From Otis tarda (Eukaryota; Chordata; Aves; Otidiformes; Otididae): a stretch of 64,000 nucleotides of DNA. The translations under genes and the position numbers were made by a program. Location: the NCBI GenBank assembly GCA_026413225.1, contig JAPMTP010000078.1, forward strand, positions 124,001-188,000. Direction: 5' to 3'. Below, piece after piece: positions 50,101-62,714 of the stretch. The first letter of the stretch is position 1; every line of letters begins with the position of its first letter. Under the pieces are notes generated by a model. The model had not been told where the DNA came from. It worked only from the letters and a program-made list of their open reading frames with translations, and did no database searches.

Positions 50101-52890
50101 AAAACCCCGAAAAATCACGAACGTCGGACGATTGCTCCCACACCAAAAGGGCCAGCCACTCAAACCCTTGCTGCTCCTCAGCGGCCATTGGCAGCGCACC
50201 TACAGCAGCACAGACATTGGGGCTCCTGGCTTTCTCTGACGAACAGGGCTTAAATGTTTACACCAGCTACACGTGGGCACCCACTGAAAAAAACCCCGAA
50301 AAATCATGAACATTGGACGATTGCTCCCACACCAAAAGTGCCAGCCACTCAAGCTCTTGCTGCTCCTTAGCGGCCATTGGCTCTCCACCTACAGCACCAC
50401 AGACACTGGGGCTCCGGGCTATCCCTGACGAACAGGGCTTCGACGATTACCACTAGCTGCACCTGGGCGCCCCTGAAAAGAAACCCCGAAAAATCACGAA
50501 CGTCGGACGATTGCTCCCACACCAAAAGTGCCAGCCACTCAAGCTCTTGCTGCTCTTCAGCAGCCATTGGCAGTGCACCTACAGCAGCACAGACATCGGG
50601 GCTCTGGGCTTTCCCTGATAAACAGGGCTTCGACGTTTATCACCAGCTGCACGTAGGCGCCCCCTGAAAAAAACCTGAAAAATAACGAACGTCGGACCAT
50701 TGCTCCCACACCAAAAGTGCCAGCCACTCAAGCTCTTGCTGCTCCTCAGCGGCCATTGGCAGTGCACCTACAGCAGCACAAATATTGGGGCTCCGGGCTT
50801 TCACTGACGAACAGGGCTTCTACTTTTACCACCAGCTGCACATAGGCGCCCCCTGAAAATAAAACCGAAAAATCACGAACGTCGGACGATTGCTCCACGC
50901 CAAAAATGCCAGCCACTCAAGCTCTTGCTGCTCCTCAGCGGCCACTGGCAGCGCACCTACAGCAGCACAGGCATTGGGGCTCCGGGCTTTCCCTGACGAA
51001 CAGGGCTTAGACGTTTACCACCAGCTGCACGTGGGCGCTCACTGAAAAAAAAACCACAAAAAATCACGAACGTCAGACGATTGCTCCCACACAAAAAGGG
51101 CCAGCCACTCAAGCTCTTGCTGCTCCTCAGCGGTCATTGGCAGTGCACCTACAGCAGCACAGACATTGGGGCTCCGGGCTTTCCCTGACGAACAGGGCTT
51201 CCACGTTTACCACCAGCTGCACGTGGGCGTCCCCTAAAAAAAACACCGAAATATCACAAACGTCGGACCATTGCTCCCACACCAAAAGTGCCAGCCACTC
51301 AAGCTCTTGCTGCTCCTCAGCGGCCATTGGAAGTCCACCTACAGCACCACAGACATTGGGGCTCCGGGCTTTCCCTGACGAACAGGGCTTCGACATTTAC
51401 CACCAGCTGCACGTGGGCGCTCCCTGAAAAATAACCCAGAAAAATCACGAACGTCGGACTATTTCTTCCACACCAAAAGTGCCAGCCACTCAAGCTCTTG
51501 CTGCTCCTCTGCGGCCATTGGCAGTGCACCTACAGCAGCACAGACATTGGGGCTCCAGTCTTTCCCTGACGAACAGGGCTTCGACGTTTACCACCAGCTG
51601 CACCAGGGCGCTCACTGAAAAAAAAACCCCGAAAAATCACGAACGTCGGACGATTGCTCCCACACCAAAAGGGCCAGCCACTCAAGCTCTTGCTGCTCCT
51701 CAGCGGCAATTGGCAGCGCACCTACAGCACCACAGACATTGGGGCTCCGGGCTTTCCCTGAGGAGCAGGGCTTCGACGTTTACCACCAGCTGCACTGGGG
51801 CGCCCCCTGAAAAAAACCTGAAAAATCACGAACGTCGGACCATTGCTCCCACACCAAAAGGGCCAGCCACTCAAGCTCTTGCTGCTCCTCAGCGGCCATT
51901 GGCAGTCCACCTACAGCACCACAGACATTTGGGCTCCGGGCTTTCCCTGACGAACAGGGCTTCGACGTTTATCACCAGCTGCACCAGGGCTCTCAATGAA
52001 AAGAAACCCAAAAAATCACGAACGTCGGACCACTGCACCCACACCAAAACTGCCAGACACTCAAGCTCTTGCTACTCCTCAGAGGCCATTTTCAGTGCAC
52101 CTACAGCAGCACAGATATTGGGGCTCCGGGCTTTCTCTGACGAACAGGGCTTCGACGTTTACCAACAGCTGCATGTGGGCGCCCACTTGAAAAAAAACCC
52201 AAAAGATCACGAACGTCGGACGATTGCTCCCACACCAAAAGTGCCAGCCACTCAAGCTCTTGCTGCTCCTCAGCGGCCATTGGCAGTCCATGTACCGCAC
52301 CAGAGAAATTGGGGCTCCGGGCTTTCCCTGATGAACAGGGCTTCGATGTTTACCACCAGCTGCACGTGGGCGCTCACTGAAAAAAAAACAAAAAATCACG
52401 AACGTCGGACGATTGCACCCACACCAAAAGTGCCAGCCACTCAAGCTCTTGCTACTCCTCAGCGGCCATTGGCATTGTAAGTACAGCAGCACAGACATTG
52501 GGGCTTCGGGCTTTCCCTGACGAACAGGGCTTCGACGTTTACCACCTGCTGCACCGGGTAGCCCCCTGAAAAAAAACCCTAAAAAATCACGAACGTAGAA
52601 TGATTGCACCCACACCAAAAGTGCCAGCCACTCAAGCTCTTGCTGCTCCTCAGCGGCCATTGGCAGCGCACCTACAGCAGTACAGACATTGGGGCTCCTG
52701 GCTTTCTCTCACGAACAGGGCTTAAACGTTTACCACCAGCTACACGTGGGCACCCACTGAAAAAAACCCCGAAAAATCACGAACGTCGAACCATTGATCC
52801 CACACCAGAAGTGCCAGCCACTCAAGCTCTTGCTGCTCCTCTGCGGCCATTGGCAGCGCACCTACCGCACCACAGACATTGGGGCTCCGG

Positions 52891-52892
52891 GC
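52891..52892. other. Satellite orientation switch (inverted junction)
   Basis: Left of this point monomers read GGGGCTCCGGGC and should continue TTTCCCTGACGAAC. Instead the sequence runs into ATTTTACGATAATGTCGAAG, which belongs to the reverse-complement monomer, and every monomer after it to 64,000 is inverted. The word GCATTTTACGATAATGTCGA also occurs wholly within the inverted array at about 55,552 and 59,550, so it is a variant monomer and not new DNA. The two bases GC are shared by both sides, a possible 2-bp microhomology. An assembly join cannot be excluded from sequence alone. Confidence 0.9.
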
Positions 52893-54718
52893 ATTTTACG
52901 ATAATGTCGAAGCCCTGTTCGTCAGGGAAAGCCCGGAGCCCCAATGTCTGTGCTGCTGTAGGTGCGCTGCCAATGGCCGCTGAGGAGCAGCAAGAGCTTG
53001 AGTCTGTGGCACTTTTGGTGTGGGAGCAATCGTCCGACGTTCGTGATTTTTTGTGGTTTTCTTTCAGGGAGCGCCCACGTGCAGCTGGTGGTAAACGTCG
53101 AAGCCCTGTTCGTCAGGGAAAGCCCGGAGCCCCAATGTCTGTGCTGCTGTAGGTGCGCTGCCAATGGCCGCTGAGGAGCAGCAAAAGCTTGAGTGGCTGG
53201 CACTTTTGGTGTGGGAGCAATCGTCCGACGTTCGTGATTTTTCGGGGTTTTTTTCAGTGGGCGCCCACATGTAGATCTTGGTAAACGTCGAAGCCCTGTT
53301 CGTCAGGGAAAGCCCGGAGCCCCAATGTCTGTGCTGCTGTAGGTGCGCTGCCAATGGCCGCTGAGGAGCAGCAAGAGCTTGAGTGGCTGGCACTTTTGGT
53401 GTGGGAGCAATCGTCCGACGTTCGTGATTTTTCGGGGTTTTTTTTCAGGGGGCTCCCACGTGTAGCTGGTGGTAAACGTCGAAGCCCTGTTCGTCAGGGA
53501 AAGCCCGGAGCCCCAGTGTCTGTGCTGCTGTAGGTGCACTGAAAATGGCCGCTGAGGAGCAGCAAGAGCTTGAGTGGCTGGCAATTTTGGTGTGGGAGCA
53601 ATCGTCCCACCTTCGTGATTTTTTGGGTTTTTTTCAGGGCGCCCTGGTGCAGCTGGTGGTAAACGTCGAAGCCCTGTTCGTCAGGGAAAGCCCGGAGCCC
53701 CAATGTCTGTGCTGCTGTAGGTGCACTGCCAATGGCCGCTGAGGAGCAGCAAGAGCTTGAGTGGCTGGCACTTTTGGTGTGGGAGCAATCGTCTGACGTT
53801 CGTGATTTTTTGGGGTTTTTTTCAGTGAGCGCCCTGGTGCAGCTGGTGGTAAACGTCGAAGCCCTGTTCGTCAGGGAAAGCCCGGAGCACCAATGTCTGT
53901 GCTGCTGTAGGTGCGCTGCCAATGACCGCTGATGAGCAAAAAGAGCTTGAGTGGCTGGCCCTTTTGGTGTGGGAGCAATGGTCCGACGTCCGTGATTTTT
54001 CGAGTTTTTTTTTCAGGAGGCGCGCACGTGCAGCTGGTGGTAAACATCTAAGCCCTGTTCGTCAGGGAAAGCCCGGAGCCCCAATGTCTGTGGTGCGGTA
54101 GGTGCGCTGCCAATGGCCGCAGAGGAGCAGCAAGAGCTTGAGTTGCTAGCACTTTTGGTGTGGGAGCAATGGTTCGACATTGGTGATTTTTCGGGGTTTT
54201 TTTCAGTGAGTGCCCACGTGTAGCTGGTGGTAAACGTCTAAGCCCTGTTCGTCAGGGAAAGCCCGAATCCCCAATGTCTGTGCTGCTGTAGGTGCGCTGC
54301 CAATGGCCGCTGAGGAGCAGCAAGAGCTTGAGTGGCTGGCACTTTTGGTGTGGGAGCAATGGTTCGACGTTCGTGATTTTTCGGGGTTTTTTAAGGGGCG
54401 CCCTGGGTTAGCTGGTGGTAAACGTCGAAGCCCTGTTCGTCAGGGAAAGCCAGGAGCCCCAATGTCTGTGGTGCTGTAGGTGCACTGCCAATAGCCGCTG
54501 AGGAGCAGCAAGAGCTTTAGTGGCTGGCACTTCTGGTGTGGGAGCAATCGTCCGATGTTCGTGTTTTTTAGGGTTTTTTTCAGTGGGCGCCCACATGCAG
54601 CTGGTGGTAAACGTCGAAGCCCTGTTCGTCAGGGAAAGCCCGGAGCCCCATTATCTGTGGAGCTGTAGATGCGCTGCCAATGGCCGCTGAGGATCAGCAA
54701 GGGCTTGAGTGTCTGGCC
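52893..54718 (-). repeat. Inverted satellite, class A, next to the switch
   Basis: About 9-10 monomers in reverse orientation carry class A words in complement (GAAGCCCTGTTCGTCAGGG, CAATGGCCGCTGAGGAGCAG, GCAGCTGGTGGTAAACG). They are close to the forward array in sequence, including the CACGTG and CACCAG hinge types and one GAAAATGGCC form near 53,540. There is no spacer between the arms: the switch falls inside a monomer. No gene is present. Confidence 0.93.
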
Positions 54719-55868
54719 CTTTTGGTGTGGGAGCAATCGTCCGACGTTCGTGATTTTTCGGGGTTTCTTTTTCAGGGGGCGCCCACGTGCAGCTGGTGGT
54801 ATACGTCAAAGCCCTGTTCGTCAGGGAAAGCCCGGAGCCCCAATGTCTGTGGTGCTGTAGGTGCACTGCCAATGGCCGCTGAGGAGCAGCAAGAGCTTGA
54901 GTGGCTGGCACTTTTGGTGTGGGAGCAATGGTGCGACGTTCGTGATTTTTCGGGGTTTTTTTTCAGTAAGCGCCCTGGTGTAGCTGGTGGTAAACGTCGA
55001 AGCCCTGTTCGTCAGGGAAAGCCCGGAGCCCCAATGTCTGTGCTGCTGTAGGTGGACTGCCAATGGCCGCTGAGGAGCAGCAAGATCTTGAGTGGCTGGC
55101 ACTTTTGGTGTGGGTTCAATGGTCCGACGTTCATGATTTTTCGGGGTTTTTTTCAGTGGGCGCCTACGTGCAGCTGGTGGTAAACCTCGAAGCGTTGTTG
55201 GTCAGGGAAAGCCCGAATCCCCAATGTCTGTGGTGCTGTAGGTGCACTGCCAATGGCCGCTGAGGAGCAGCAAGAGCTTGAGTGGCTGGCACTTTTGGTG
55301 TGGGAGCAATCGTCCCACGTTCGTGTTTTTTTGTGTAATTTCTCCACTGGGCGCTTCAGTGCAGTTGATGGTAAACTTCGAAACGCTGTTCATCAGGGAA
55401 AGCCTGAAGCACCAGTGTCTGTGTTGTTGTAGATGCTGCGACAACAGCCGCTGAGGAGCAGTAAGAGCTTAAGTTGCTGGCCCTTTTGGTGTGGGAGCAA
55501 TCGTCCGACGTTCGTGATTTTTAGGGTAATGTTTTTAGTGGGTACTCCTGTGCATTTTACGATAATGTCGAAGCGCTGTTCGTCAGGGAAAGACCGCAGC
55601 CCCAGTGTCTGTGGTGCTGTAGAAGAGGCGTCAACGGCCGGTGAGGAGCAGCAAGAGCTTGAGTGGCTGGCACTTTTGGTGTGGGAGCAATCGTCCGATA
55701 TTCGTGATTTTTAGGGTATCTTTAAGTGGGCTCTTCCCTGCAGTTGATGGTAAACTTCAAAGCGCTCTTCGTCATGGGAAGCCTGGAGCCCCAATGTCTG
55801 TGGTGCTGTATGTGCGGCATCAACGGCCGGTGAGGAGCAGCAAGAGCTTGAGTTGCTGGCACTTTTGC

Positions 55869-56730
55869 TGTGGGAGCAATCATCCGACCTTCGTGAATTT
55901 TGGGGCATTTTGGACGTGGGCAGCCCTGTGCAGTTGATGGTAAACGTCGAAGCGCTGTTCTTCATGGGAAGTCCGGAGCCTCAGTGTCTGTGGTGCTGTA
56001 GATGCCGTGTGAAGGGGAGGTGAGGAGCAGCAAGAGCCTGCGTTGCTGGCACTTTCGGTGTGGGAGCAATCGTCCGATGTTTGTGATTTTTTGCGTTTTT
56101 TTTCCGTGGTCGCTTCCGTGCCGTTGATGGTAAAAGTCGAAGCGCTGTGGGTCAGGGAAAGCCCGAATCCCCAGTGTCGGTGGTGCTGTAGATGCGGTGT
56201 CAACAGCCTGTGAGGAGCAGCAAGAGCTTTAGTTGCTGGCACTTTTCGTATGGGAGCAATGGTCCGACGTTCGTGATTTTTCGAGTATATTTTCAGTGGG
56301 CGCTTCCGTGCAGTTGATGTTAAATGTAGAAGCGCAGTTCGACAGGGAAAGCCATGAATCCAAATGTCTGTGGTGCTGTAGATGCGCTGCCAATGGCCGG
56401 TTAGGATCAGCAAGACCTTTAGTTGGTGGCACTTTTGGTGTGGGAGCAATCATCTGACATTTGTGATTTTTAGTGTATTTTTTCAGCGGGCGCTTTTATG
56501 CAGTTGATGGTAAACGTGGAAGCGGTGTTCATCAGGGAAAGCCTGGAGCCGCAGTGTCTGTGGTGCTGTATGTACGGCATCAACAGTCGGTGAGGAGCAG
56601 CAAGAGCTTGAGTTGCTAGCACTTTTGGTGTGGGAGCAATCGTCTGACGTTCTTGATTTTTAGGGTATTTTGTCAGTGGGCGCTTCCGTGCAGTTGATGG
56701 TAAACGTCGAAGCGCTGTTCGTCAGGGAAA
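55869..56730 (-). repeat. Nested duplication, class B block, first copy
   Basis: These 862 bp recur at 57,395-58,256 with an offset of 1,526 bp (8 monomers). Identity starts at TGTGGGAGCAATCATCC and stops at GTCAGGGAAA. Only scattered changes are visible, such as TTTATGCAG against TTTGTGCAG. The class B signature is clear: GAAGCGCTGTT, GTGCAGTTGATGGTAAA and GATTTTTAGGGTATTTTTTC. Confidence 0.9.
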
Positions 56731-57394
56731 GCCCGGAGCCCCAATGTCTGTGCTGCTGTAGGTGCGCTGCCAATGGCCGCTGAGGAGCAGCAAGAGCTTG
56801 AGTGTCTAGCACTTCTGGTGTGGGAGCAATGGTCCGACGTTCGTGATTTTTTAGGTTTTATTTTCAGTGAGCGCCCTGGTGCAGCAGCTGGTGATAAACG
56901 TCGAAGCCCTGTTCGTCAGGGAAAGCCCGGAGCCCCAATGTCTGTGCTGCTGTAGGTGCGGTGCCAATGGCCGCTGAGGAGCAGCAAGAGCTTGAGTGGC
57001 TGGCACTTTTGGTGTGGGAGCAATCGTCTGACGTTCGTGATTTTTCGGGGTTTTTTTTCAGGGGGCGCCCAAGTGCAGCTGGTGGTATACGTCGAAGCCC
57101 TGTTTCTCAGGGAAAGCACGGAGCCCCAATGTCTGTGCTGCTGTAGGTGCGCTGCCAATGACCGCTGATGAGCAAAAAGAGCTTGAGTGGCTGGCCCTTT
57201 TGGTGTGGGAGCAATGGTCCGACGTTCGTGATTTTTCGAATTTTTTTTTCAGGAGGTGCGCACATGCAGCTGGTGGTGAACGTCGAAGCCCTGTTCGTCA
57301 GGGAAAGCCCGGAGCCCCAATGTCTGTGGTGCTGTAGGTGCGCTGCCAATGGCCGCCGAGGAGCAGCAAGAGCTTGAGTGGCTGGCACTTTTGT
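56731..57394 (-). repeat. Class A island between two class B blocks
   Basis: About 3.5 monomers with the class A words CCAATGTCTGTGCTGCTGTAGG and GAAGCCCTGTTCGTC sit between the nested class B copies and recur at about 60,729-61,391. One hinge has an extra CAG (GTGCAGCAGCTGGTG near 56,879). Switching between classes within single monomers shows that the island was introduced by exchange or conversion with class A. Confidence 0.85.
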
Positions 57395-58256
57395 TGTGGG
57401 AGCAATCATCCGACCTTCGTGAATTTTGGGGCATTTTGGACGTGGGCAGCCCTGTGCAGTTGATGGTAAACGTCGAAGCGCTGTTCTTCATGGGAAGTCC
57501 GGAGCCTCAGTGTCTGTGGTGCTGTAGATGCCGTGTGAAGGGGAGGTGAGGAGCAGCAAGAGCCTGCGTTGCTGGCACTTTCGGTGTGGGAGCAATCGTC
57601 CGATGTTTGTGATTTTTTGCGTTTTTTTTCCGTGGTCGCTTCCGTGCCGTTGATGGTAAAAGTCGAAGCGCTGTGGGTCAGGGAAAGCCCGAATCCCCAG
57701 TGTCGGTGGTGCTGTAGATGCGGTGTCAACAGCCTGTGAGGAGCAGCAAGAGCTTTAGTTGCTGGCACTTTTCGTATGGGAGCAATGGTCCGACGTTCGT
57801 GATTTTTCGAGTATATTTTCAGTGGGCGCTTCCGTGCAGTTGATGTTAAATGTAGAAGCGCAGTTCGACAGGGAAAGCCATGAATCCAAATGTCTGTGGT
57901 GCTGTAGATGCGCTGCCAATGGCCGGTTAGGATCAGCAAGACCTTTAGTTGGTGGCACTTTTGGTGTGGGAGCAATCATCTGACATTTGTGATTTTTAGT
58001 GTATTTTTTCAGCGGGCGCTTTTGTGCAGTTGATGGTAAACGTGGAAGCGGTGTTCATCAGGGAAAGCCTGGAGCCGCAGTGTCTGTGGTGCTGTATGTA
58101 CGGCATCAACAGTCGGTGAGGAGCAGCAAGAGCTTGAGTTGCTAGCACTTTTGGTGTGGGAGCAATCGTCTGACGTTCGTGATTTTTAGGGTATTTTGTC
58201 AGTGGGCGCTTCCGTGCAGTTGATGGTAAACGTCGAAGCGCTGTTCGTCAGGGAAA
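57395..58256 (-). repeat. Nested duplication, class B block, second copy
   Basis: Second copy of 55,869-56,730. After it the array continues in class B with its own forms, such as CCAGTGTCACTGGTGCTG near 58,268 and a GTGGACGGC hinge near 58,392 and 58,581. Confidence 0.9.
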
Positions 58257-58717
58257 TCCCGAAGCCCCAGTGTCACTGGTGCTGTAGAACCGGCGTGAAT
58301 GGCCGCTGAGGAGCAGCAAGAGCTTGAGTTGTGGCAGCTGTGGTGTGGGAGCAATGGTCCAACGTTCGTGATTTTTAGGGTATTTTTTCAGTGGACGGCA
58401 CTGTGCAGTTGATGGGAAATGCTGAAGCGCTGTTCATGTGGGAAAGCTTGGACCCCCAATGTCTGTGGTGCTGTAGATGCGACGTCAACGGCTAGTGGTA
58501 AGCAGCAAGAGCTTGAGTGTCTGGCACTTTTGGTGTGGGAGCAATCGTCAGACATTTATGATTTTTAGTGTATTTTATCAGTGGACGGCCCTGTTCTGTT
58601 GATGGCAAAATGGCGAAGCGCTGTTCATCAGGGAAAGCCTGGACCCCCTGTGTCTGTGGTGCTGTAGATGCGACGTCAATGGCTAGTGATAAGCAGCAAG
58701 AGCTTGAGTTGCTGGCA

Positions 58718-61700
58718 CTTTTGGTGTGGGAGCAATCGTCCGACGTTCGTGATTTTTCGGGGTTTCTTTTTCAGGGGCGCCCACGTGCAGCTGGTGGTAT
58801 ACGTCAAAGCCCTGTTCGTCAGGGAAAGCCCGGAGCCCCAATGTCTGTGGTGCTGTAGGTGCACTGCCAATGGCCGCTGAGGAGCAGCAAGAGCTTGAGT
58901 GGCTGGCACTTTTGGTGTGGGAGCAATGGTGCGACGTTCGTGATTTTTCGGGGTTTTTTTTCAGTAAGCGCCCTGGTGTAGCTGGTGGTAAACGTCGAAG
59001 CCCTGTTCGTCAGGGAAAGCCCGGAGCCCCAATGTCTGTGCTGCTGTAGGTGGACTGCCAATGGCCGCTGAGGAGCAGCAAGATCTTGAGTGGCTGGCAC
59101 TTTTGGTGTGGGTTCAATGGTCCGACGTTCATGATTTTTCGGGGTTTTTTTCAGTGGGCGCCTACGTGCAGCTGGTGGTAAACCTCGAAGCGTTGTTGGT
59201 CAGGGAAAGCCCGAATCCCCAATGTCTGTGGTGCTGTAGGTGCACTGCCAATGGCCGCTGAGGAGCAGCAAGAGCTTGAGTGGCTGGCACTTTTGGTGTG
59301 GGAGCAATCGTCCCACGTTCGTGTTTTTTTGTGTAATTTCTCCACTGGGCGCTTCAGTGCAGTTGATGTTAAACTTCGAAACGCTGTTCATCAGGGAAAG
59401 CCTGAAGCACCAGTGTCTGTGTTGTTGTAGATGCTGCGACAACAGCCGCTGAGGAGCAGTAAGAGCTTAAGTTGCTGGCCCTTTTGGTGTGGGAGCAATC
59501 GTCCGACGTTCGTGATTTTTAGGGTAATGTTTTTAGTGGGTACTCCTGTGCATTTTACGATAATGTCGAAGCGCTGTTCGTCAGGGAAAGACCGCAGCCC
59601 CAGTGTCTGTGGTGCTGTAGAAGAGGCGTCAACGGCCGGTGAGGAGCAGCAAGAGCTTGAGTGGCTGGCACTTTTGGTGTGGGAGCAATCGTCCGATATT
59701 CGTGATTTTTAGGGTATCTTTAAGTGGGCTCTTCCCTGCAGTTGATGGTAAACTTCAAAGCGCTCTTCGTCATGGGAAGCCTGGAGCCCCAATGTCTGTG
59801 GTGCTGTATGTGCGGCATCAACGGCCGGTGAGGAGCAGCAAGAGCTTGAGTTGCTGGCACTTTTGCTGTGGGAGCAATCATCCGACCTTCGTGAATTTTG
59901 GGGCATTTTGGACGTGGGCAGCCCTGTGCAGTTGATGGTAAACGTCGAAGCGCTGTTCTTCATGGGAAGTCCGGAGCCTCAGTGTCTGTGGTGCTGTAGA
60001 TGCCGTGTGAAGGGGAGGTGAGGAGCAGCAAGAGCCTGCGTTGCTGGCACTTTCGGTGTGGGAGCAATCGTCCGATGTTTGTGATTTTTTGCGTTTTTTT
60101 TCCGTGGTCGCTTCCGTGCCGTTGATGGTAAAAGTCGAAGCGCTGTGGGTCAGGGAAAGCCCGAATCCCCAGTGTCGGTGGTGCTGTAGATGCGGTGTCA
60201 ACAGCCTGTGAGGAGCAGCAAGAGCTTTAGTTGCTGGCACTTTTCGTATGGGAGCAATGGTCCGACGTTCGTGATTTTTCGAGTATATTTTCAGTGGGCG
60301 CTTCCGTGCAGTTGATGTTAAATGTAGAAGCGCAGTTCGACAGGGAAAGCCATGAATCCAAATGTCTGTGGTGCTGTAGATGCGCTGCCAATGGCCGGTT
60401 AGGATCAGCAAGACCTTTAGTTGGTGGCACTTTTGGTGTGGGAGCAATCATCTGACATTTGTGATTTTTAGTGTATTTTTTCAGCGGGCGCTTTTATGCA
60501 GTTGATGGTAAACGTGGAAGCGGTGTTCATCAGGGAAAGCCTGGAGCCGCAGTGTCTGTGGTGCTGTATGTACGGCATCAACAGTCGGTGAGGAGCAGCA
60601 AGAGCTTGAGTTGCTAGCACTTTTGGTGTGGGAGCAATCGTCTGACGTTCTTGATTTTTAGGGTATTTTGTCAGTGGGCGCTTCCGTGCAGTTGATGGTA
60701 AACGTCGAAGCGCTGTTCGTCAGGGAAAGCCCGGAGCCCCAATGTCTGTGCTGCTGTAGGTGCGCTGCCAATGGCCGCTGAGGAGCAGCAAGAGCTTGAG
60801 TGTCTAGCACTTCTGGTGTGGGAGCAATGGTCCGACGTTCGTGATTTTTTAGGTTTTATTTTCAGTGAGCGCCCTGGTGCAGCAGCTGGTGATAAACGTC
60901 GAAGCCCTGTTCGTCAGGGAAAGCCCGGAGCCCCAATGTCTGTGCTGCTGTAGGTGCGGTGCCAATGGCCGCTGAGGAGCAGCAAGAGCTTGAGTGGCTG
61001 GCACTTTTGGTGTGGGAGCAATCGTCTGACGTTCGTGATTTTTCGGGGTTTTTTTCAGGGGGCGCCCAAGTGCAGCTGGTGGTATACGTCGAAGCCCTGT
61101 TTCCCAGGGAAAGCACGGAGCCCCAATGTCTGTGCTGCTGTAGGTGCGCTGCCAATGACCGCTGATGAGCAAAAAGAGCTTGAGTGGCTGGCCCTTTTGG
61201 TGTGGGAGCAATGGTCCGACGTTCGTGATTTTTCGAATTTTTTTTTCAGGAGGTGCGCACATGCAGCTGGTGGTGAACGTCGAAGCCCTGTTCGTCAGGG
61301 AAAGCCCGGAGCCCCAATGTCTGTGGTGCTGTAGGTGCGCTGCCAATGGCCGCCGAGGAGCAGCAAGAGCTTGAGTGGCTGGCACTTTTGTTGTGGGAGC
61401 AATCATCCGACCTTCGTGAATTTTGGGGCATTTTGGACGTGGGCAGCCCTGTGCAGTTGATGGTAAACGTCGAAGCGCTGTTCTTCATGGGAAGTCCGGA
61501 GCCTCAGTGTCTGTGGTGCTGCAGATGCCGTGTGAAGGGGAGGTGAGGAGCAGCAAGAGCCTGCGTTGCTGGCCCTTTCGGTGTGGGAGCAATCGTCCGA
61601 TGTTTGTGATTTTTTGCGTTTTTTTTCCGTGGTCGCTTCCGTGCCGTTGATGGTAAAAGTCAAAGCGCTGTGGGTCAGGGAAAGCCCGAATCCCCAGTGT

Positions 61701-62714
61701 CGGTGGTGCTGTAGATGCGGTGTCAACAGCCTGTGAGGAGCAGCAAGAGCTTTAGTTGCTGGCACTTTTCGTATGGGAGCAATGGTCCGACGTTCGTGAT
61801 TTTTCGAGTATATTTTCAGTGGGCGCTTCCGTGCAGTTGATGTTAAATGTAGAAGCGCAGTTCGACAGGGAAAGCCCGGAATCCAAATGTCTGTGGTGCT
61901 GTAGATGCGCTGCCAATGGCCGGTTAGGATCAGCAAGACCTTTAGTTGGTGGCACTTTTGGTGTGGGAGCAATCATCTGACATTTGTGATTTTTAGTGTA
62001 TTTTTTCAGCGGGCGCTTTTGTGCAGTTGATGGTAAACGTGGAAGCGGTGTTCATCAGGGAAAGCCTGGAGCCGCAGTGTCTGTGGTGCTGTATGTACGG
62101 CATCAACAGTCGGTGAGGAGCAGCAAGAGCTTGAGTTGCTAGCACTTTTGGTGTGGGAGCAATCGTCTGACGTTCGTGATTTTTAGGGTATTTTGTCAGT
62201 GGGCGCTTCCGTGCAGTTGATGGTAAACGTCGAAGCGCTGTTCGTCAGGGAAATCCCGAAGCCCCAGTGTCACTGGTGCTGTAGAACCGGCGTGAATGGC
62301 CGCTGAGGAGCAGCAAGAGCTTGAGTTGTGGCAGCTGTGGTGTGGGAGCAATGGTCCAACGTTCGTGATTTTTAGGGTATTTTTTCAGTGGACGGCACTG
62401 TGCAGTTGATGGGAAATGCTGAAGCGCTGTTCATGTGGGAAAGCTTGGACCCCCAATGTCTGTGGTGCTGTAGATGCGACGTCAACGGCTAGTGGTAAGC
62501 AGCAAGAGCTTGAGTGTCTGGCACTTTTGGTGTGGGAGCAATCGTCAGACATTTATGATTTTTAGTGTATTTTATCAGTGGACGGCCCTGTTCTGTTGAT
62601 GGCAAAATGGCGAAGCGCTGTTCATCAGGGAAAGCCTGGACCCCCTGTGTCTGTGGTGCTGTAGATGCGACGTCAATGGCTAGTGATAAGCAGCAAGAGC
62701 TTGAGTTGCTGGCA
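58718..62714 (-). repeat. Tandem duplication unit of about 4.0 kb, right copy
   Basis: Repeats 54,719-58,717 with few differences: one G fewer in the CAGGGG hinge near 58,774, GATGTTAAACTTCG for GATGGTAAACTTCG near 59,365, TTTCCCAGGG for TTTCTCAGGG near 61,100, and CCCGGAATCC for CATGAATCC near 61,876. It includes its own pair of nested class B blocks (about 59,867-60,728 and 61,392-62,253). The low divergence marks this as a recent event in an otherwise old part of the array. Confidence 0.92.

Larger units (their letters stand above)
28556..52892 (+). repeat. Satellite array from LTR copy 3 to the orientation switch
   Basis: About 128 forward class A monomers fill 24.3 kb without interruption. 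The part to about 29,725 repeats 3,592-4,760. From 29,730 to about 37,000 the array cycles through a set of subtypes with 15- and 11-monomer spacing. From 37,000 to about 49,050 it parallels 12,000-23,150. From 49,050 to 52,892 it is a mosaic of earlier pieces; the GCATTGTAAGTACAGCAGC subtype, for example, is at about 46,188, 49,046 and 52,471. Long open frames, up to 333 codons at 51,479-52,480, arise where several A-tract lengths happen to keep frame, and are not genes. Confidence 0.95.
54719..58717 (-). repeat. Tandem duplication unit of about 4.0 kb, left copy
   Basis: About 21 inverted monomers are followed directly by a near-identical copy. Offsets are 3,999 at the left edge and 3,998 then 3,997 further right. 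Identity begins at CTTTTGGTGTGGGAGC (54,719 and 58,718) and the old flank diverges after CGTCCGAC (58,744 and 62,741), so the crossover fell in a 27-bp identical stretch at 58,718-58,744. The unit mixes class A monomers (54,719 to about 55,340 and 56,731-57,394) with diverged class B monomers. Confidence 0.92.

Noticed and set aside
51479..52480. Longest open frame, 333 codons, + strand
   Set aside because: It consists of five to six satellite monomers read in a frame kept by chance A-tract lengths. Equivalent monomers elsewhere are broken, the opposite strand is also open, and the product has no recognisable domain.
52893..52912. A unique spacer or transposon end at the orientation switch
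   Set aside because: The ATTTTACGATAATG word is found twice more inside the inverted array (about 55,553 and 59,551), so it is a satellite variant and not foreign sequence.
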